A stretch of 24,786 nt of DNA. It comes from a virus. Positions within the stretch are counted from its first letter, which is position 1. Every line of letters begins with the position of its first letter. Location of the stretch: IMG/VR virus record IMGVR_UViG_3300031841_000093, positions 1 to 24,786 of that record; one strand, given 5' to 3'. Shown here one piece after another: positions 22,786 through 24,786 of the stretch. Both the position numbers and the translations under genes were made by a program. The notes under the pieces were generated by a model. That model was not told the DNA's origin and searched no databases. It was given only the letters and a program-made list of their open reading frames with translations.

Positions 22786-22956
22786 TTATTTTTCCTTCTC
22801 CCATTGTTTATGGAACTCTCTCCAAACTTTTATCTTTGCTTTTCTAATTGCAATGAAGTCAGATAAATAAATATCCTCAATGTTATCCCAAGTATCAAAG
22901 AGTTGAGTCACAGCATCATACAAATTACGATAAGCTCTTTCTTGATCTTTGTTCAT
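22786..22956 (-). CDS. Small 56-aa ORF
   Basis: 56-aa helical ORF (MNKDQERAYRNLYDAVTQLF, DFIAIRKAKIKVWREFHKQW) with several aromatic residues, unlike random translation. GAGG lies eight bases before the ATG, which overlaps the upstream stop (TGATG). Its stop is one base before the 46-aa gene. It fills a region otherwise without a gene. Function not recognised. Confidence 0.6.
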   Translation of the reverse strand: MNKDQERAYRNLYDAVTQLFDTWDNIEDIYLSDFIAIRKAKIKVWREFHKQWEKEK

Positions 22957-23303
22957 CAATCCATCCTCGTAATAAAATAATCATTCTCTTCTGGTACTGG
23001 CAGTGCAACGATAGCGTATTCGAAAAAGTAAACTGTTCCGACAGGTGTATCGTATGCAGCAAGATAATCCATATCATCATCTTCTTCGTATTCTGATATG
23101 AGTTTCTTGCCGACTAGCTTTGAGCCAAACTTATACAGTTTACCAAAGCCATACTGCTCCGTCATGTACTCAACTAAATTACAGTTCCCTCCTTCCTCTT
23201 CCCAGTAATGAAGGCAAAAGTCTCTCACCCAATAGGGTAAGAAACCTAATGCTTGCACAATGCGATCCGCAGGCGCATCAATATCTGGATTAAGCATTAA
23301 CAT
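22956..23303 (-). CDS. Conserved phage protein, 115 aa, unknown function
   Basis: The beginning (LNPDIDAPADRIVQALGFLP, WVRDFC) and the end (YAIVALPVPEENDYFITRMD) match a widespread family of small phage proteins found in early regions, where the closing TRMD is typical. The middle contains an acidic EEDDD segment. AGGAG lies seven bases before the ATG, and the start overlaps the upstream gene by 14 bases. No enzymatic motif is visible. Confidence 0.68.
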   Translation of the reverse strand: MLMLNPDIDAPADRIVQALGFLPYWVRDFCLHYWEEEGGNCNLVEYMTEQYGFGKLYKFGSKLVGKKLISEYEEDDDMDYLAAYDTPVGTVYFFEYAIVALPVPEENDYFITRMD

Positions 23304-23523
23304 TTTGATTCTCCTTTTCCATTGCTACCAATTCAGCAAGCTTTTTATTTGTTTCAATCATTTTCTTTATGACATCAATTGCAATCGTCTTTGTGATTGG
23401 AAAGTAAGCTTCCGTAATTAATTTTAAATCTCCCTTGTTTCGCAGTTGCTCAACAAGCTGAGAATATTCAAAAGCTAATTGATTAATTTTCCATAGTTGT
23501 TTTGAAGTCGCTGATTCCAACAC
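23290..23523 (-). CDS. First gene of the leftward early operon, 77 aa
   Basis: 77-aa helical protein started at GTG 23523, which has AGGAG six bases upstream. An upstream ATG at 23604 in the same frame would run through the promoter and is rejected. Sequence: ATSKQLWKINQLAFEYSQLV, then FPITKTIAIDVIKKMIETNK. Its leader begins about 25 bases upstream, after the promoter at 23583-23555. The arrangement suggests an early-expressed phage protein. Function not recognised. Confidence 0.62.
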   Translation of the reverse strand: MLESATSKQLWKINQLAFEYSQLVEQLRNKGDLKLITEAYFPITKTIAIDVIKKMIETNKKLAELVAMEKENQNVNA

Positions 23524-23544
23524 AATCTTCTCCTTTTCTATTGG

Positions 23545-23583
23545 TATCAAAGTGATAGTAACTGCACGTATGCAGCAAGTCAA
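23545..23583 (-). promoter_or_regulatory. Early leftward promoter with two operator-like palindromes
   Basis: Minus strand TTGACT (23583-23578), 17 bases, TACTAT (23560-23555): a good sigma70-type promoter with initiation expected near 23548. An inverted repeat CTGCA-N4-TGCAG (23562-23575) fills the spacer, and a second, TATCA-AAG-TGATA (23545-23557), covers the -10 and start point. Both are well placed for repression, probably by one of the two regulators encoded downstream. Confidence 0.68.
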
Positions 23584-23602
23584 GCCCTCTCCGCAAAGAT
23601 AC

Positions 23603-23659
23603 AAAAAGCGAGCGAAGCGAGCGCGAAATTTTTGGGAGGCCTTGCGACCTCCCTCGCTT
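23603..23659 (-). terminator. Composite hairpin / terminator-like element
   Basis: Minus strand: GGGAGGTC and GGCCTCCC (23653-23634) form an eight-pair stem (one G-T pair) with a GCAA loop. It is followed by CGCTCGC-type repeats and TTTTT (23607-23603). AAGCGAG (23659-23653) can instead pair with either of two CTCGCTT copies (23621-23615 and 23612-23606), the second running into the T tract. It lies just after the 164-aa gene stop and before the early promoter. Confidence 0.45.
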
Positions 23660-23661
23660 GA

Positions 23662-24156
23662 TCAAGCTTTCTTCTTAGCTTTGACCTCGTTATTATCTGC
23701 AAGCAGCGCATCCATCTCGCTGAACATTGCCTTGACATCATCAGGCAGTTCTGCGTCTGGCTTATCGCTGATTGTGGTAAACGTTGCACCAGTAAGCTCT
23801 TTGTATGCTGCCTGTGCTGCGGCAAGCTCTGACTGCATAACAGTCAAGGCGAACTTCTCAGCCTTGTATTTAGCCATAGATGATTGAAGCTTGTTAGTGC
23901 TTATCTCATCGCCTGAGTAGGAAGCGCGGTATCTGTTCATCCAAGTCTTAGCAGTTGCCTCTTGGTCTGCTTGTCTAGGAATCCAAAACTCTAGGTCTTG
24001 GATCTCTCGCTCTAGTTTACGCTTCGCATGAAACTTGAGCGTATCGACAACTTGCCAACCATCGGCCTTCGCAAAGCGGTCTAGGTTGTTGTTAGTAATA
24101 AATAGTTCTGTAGTATGAGTGTAAGTATCTACAATAGCTTTTATAACTTGTGACAT
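23662..24156 (-). CDS. Unknown 164-aa helical protein
   Basis: 164-aa protein from ATG 24156 (AGGAG seven bases upstream). An in-frame start at 24321 would add 55 residues of low plausibility. Begins MSQVIKAIVDTYTHTTELFI, followed by RFAKADGWQVVDTLKFHAKR and a long helical region with EKFALTVMQSELAAAQAAYK, an acidic ELPDDVKAMFSEMDALLADN part and a lysine-rich end. No enzyme motif recognised. It stands alone between a long structured upstream region and a terminator-like element, so it may be a separately transcribed early gene. Confidence 0.62.
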   Translation of the reverse strand: MSQVIKAIVDTYTHTTELFITNNNLDRFAKADGWQVVDTLKFHAKRKLEREIQDLEFWIPRQADQEATAKTWMNRYRASYSGDEISTNKLQSSMAKYKAEKFALTVMQSELAAAQAAYKELTGATFTTISDKPDAELPDDVKAMFSEMDALLADNNEVKAKKKA

Positions 24157-24602
24157 GTATTTTCTCCTATATCTATATATGTCTTTTCTTTCATTTGAAC
24201 CTGCCGAGGGAGTGGCAGGACAGGGGCGTATAGAAGTAGCGAGCAAGAGCCATATGCGCGGCAAGGCTGCGCCAAGCAAACTGCAATAGCAATAAACCAT
24301 GGCGGTGACCATCAAGAACAATTACGGAAGGTTCATGCAAAGCCGAGCGTTATGGCGCTCGGAACACCAACAAGTATGAAAGCCGTCATTGTACTTGTTG
24401 GACACTTGCCGTTGCTTCACAACGCCAATGACCTGCTACTCCCGAACAGGTCAAATCTCCCCCCTTCGAGGGGGGTAGGGGGGTGATAAAGAATCTCTTA
24501 TCTCTTCTCTTGCGTCAGGATGGAAGCCCGAAGGGTCGAGACTACAGGCTCGATTCACGACAGCCGTCTCGGACGCCCAAACATGTCAACCCATTGGACG
24601 CT

Positions 24603-24631
24603 ACGTCACTTTCATAATTACGCCACGTCAC
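24603..24631. repeat. Direct repeat ACGTCAC, 22 bp apart
   Basis: ACGTCAC occurs at 24603-24609 and 24625-24631, start to start 22 bases, which places both copies on the same face of the helix. Could be paired protein-binding sites. Short enough that chance remains possible. Confidence 0.35.
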
Positions 24632-24733
24632 ATATTGACAAGCTCTCAACAAAACTGGCATCAATGGGGGGAGAGAGGGAGAGGGGGGCTAGCAGTGGTA
24701 GCAATGGATAGTTCCCTTATATGATTGTTGAGT

Positions 24734-24771
24734 GCTTGAAGCGATCAGTTATCTGTTCAGCTTGAAGCGAT
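24734..24771. repeat. 12-bp direct repeat with internal palindrome
   Basis: GCTTGAAGCGAT occurs at 24734-24745 and 24760-24771, a 26-base period. The first nine bases (GCTT-G-AAGC) are a palindrome. Possibly iterons or operators; the series may continue past the window end. Confidence 0.6.
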
Positions 24772-24786
24772 ACGGCTAGATTGATT

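Larger units (their letters stand above)
24157..24786. other. Gene-free structured region
   Basis: No credible gene in 630 bases. Inverted repeats in order: CCTGCC/GGCAGG (24200-24219), GCGCGGC/GCTGCGC (24256-24272), CCGAGCG/CGCTCGG (24343-24362), CCAACAAGTA/TACTTGTTGG (24367-24401), CGTTG/CAACG (24410-24424), GACCTG/CAGGTC (24430-24452), CCCCCC/GGGGGG (24459-24475), GATAA/TTATC (24485-24502), CGAGAC/GTCTCG with inner GGCT/AGCC (24537-24571). A purine-only tract (24666-24688) and repeated sequences follow. This could be a long structured RNA, the leader of the 164-aa gene, or a replication or control region. Confidence 0.55.

Noticed and set aside
24157-24321. 55-residue N-terminal extension of the 164-aa gene
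   Set aside because: ATG 24156 has a strong AGGAG; the extension has odd composition and covers inverted repeats.
24459-24475. CCCCC-TTCGAGG-GGGG as a tRNA T arm
   Set aside because: The loop does not fit the T-loop consensus, and no acceptor, D or anticodon arms can be placed around it.
24584-24640. TTGACA sequences as promoters (minus 24589-24584, plus 24635-24640)
   Set aside because: Neither has an acceptable -10 sequence at 16-18 bases spacing.
24520-24711. 63-aa plus-strand ORF in the right-end region
   Set aside because: No spaced ribosome site, low-complexity Gly/Glu/Arg/Ser end encoded by the purine tract, and it runs through inverted repeats; looks like chance.
24200-24786. CRISPR array or att site
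   Set aside because: The inverted repeats differ from one another, and the only direct repeats are two 12-base and two 7-base copies; no repeat-spacer pattern and no integrase in the window.

Overview
The window is part of a tailed double-stranded DNA phage genome with a short-tailed, T7-like (podovirus-type) virion plan. The DNA is visibly AT-rich. Several lysis and host-contact proteins look like families I know from marine phages, so a phage of a marine Gram-negative bacterium is likely; the host is inference. Portal, terminase, polymerase and integrase genes are not in the window, so lifestyle cannot be settled.

Rightward late arm (15-18007): major capsid protein, a small head-associated protein, a terminator, tail tube protein A, tail nozzle/tube protein B, and three internal virion (ejectosome) proteins of 164, 1017 and 1174 aa. 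A 78-bp gap with terminator- and promoter-like elements follows. Then come a tail fibre with a T7 gp17-like anchor and decapeptide repeats, a short fibre protein with an Mtd-like N-terminus, a 671-aa protein built of about six similar modules, and a tail assembly chaperone-like protein. A tightly coupled lysis cassette closes the arm: a membrane/coiled-coil protein, a conserved membrane protein, an overlooked 53-aa exported protein, two holin candidates and an M15-type peptidase endolysin. The endolysin stop overlaps the stop of the first leftward gene.

Leftward arm (24156-18004): an unknown 164-aa gene, a composite terminator-like structure, then a well-formed promoter holding two inverted repeats. 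It starts an operon of small phage genes (including two overlooked genes of 56 and 46 aa), a half DnaJ-type zinc protein, two overlapping helix-turn-helix regulators, a zinc-finger ORF overlapping a PD-(D/E)XK nuclease, an HTH_39-type protein and a recombination module: YqaJ-type exonuclease, ERF annealase and an SSB-like protein. A strong UUCG-loop terminator follows the SSB-like gene. Four more leftward genes, including an HNH endonuclease, lie beyond it.

Right end (24157-24786): about 630 bp with no credible gene but a dense series of inverted repeats, a purine-only tract and a 12-bp direct repeat 26 bp apart. It is either a large structured RNA/leader or a replication or control region, and is the most unexplained part of the window. 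The next most interesting items are a possible pseudoknot in the SSB-like gene's leader, which recalls phage T4 gene 32 autoregulation, and the two palindromes in the early promoter.
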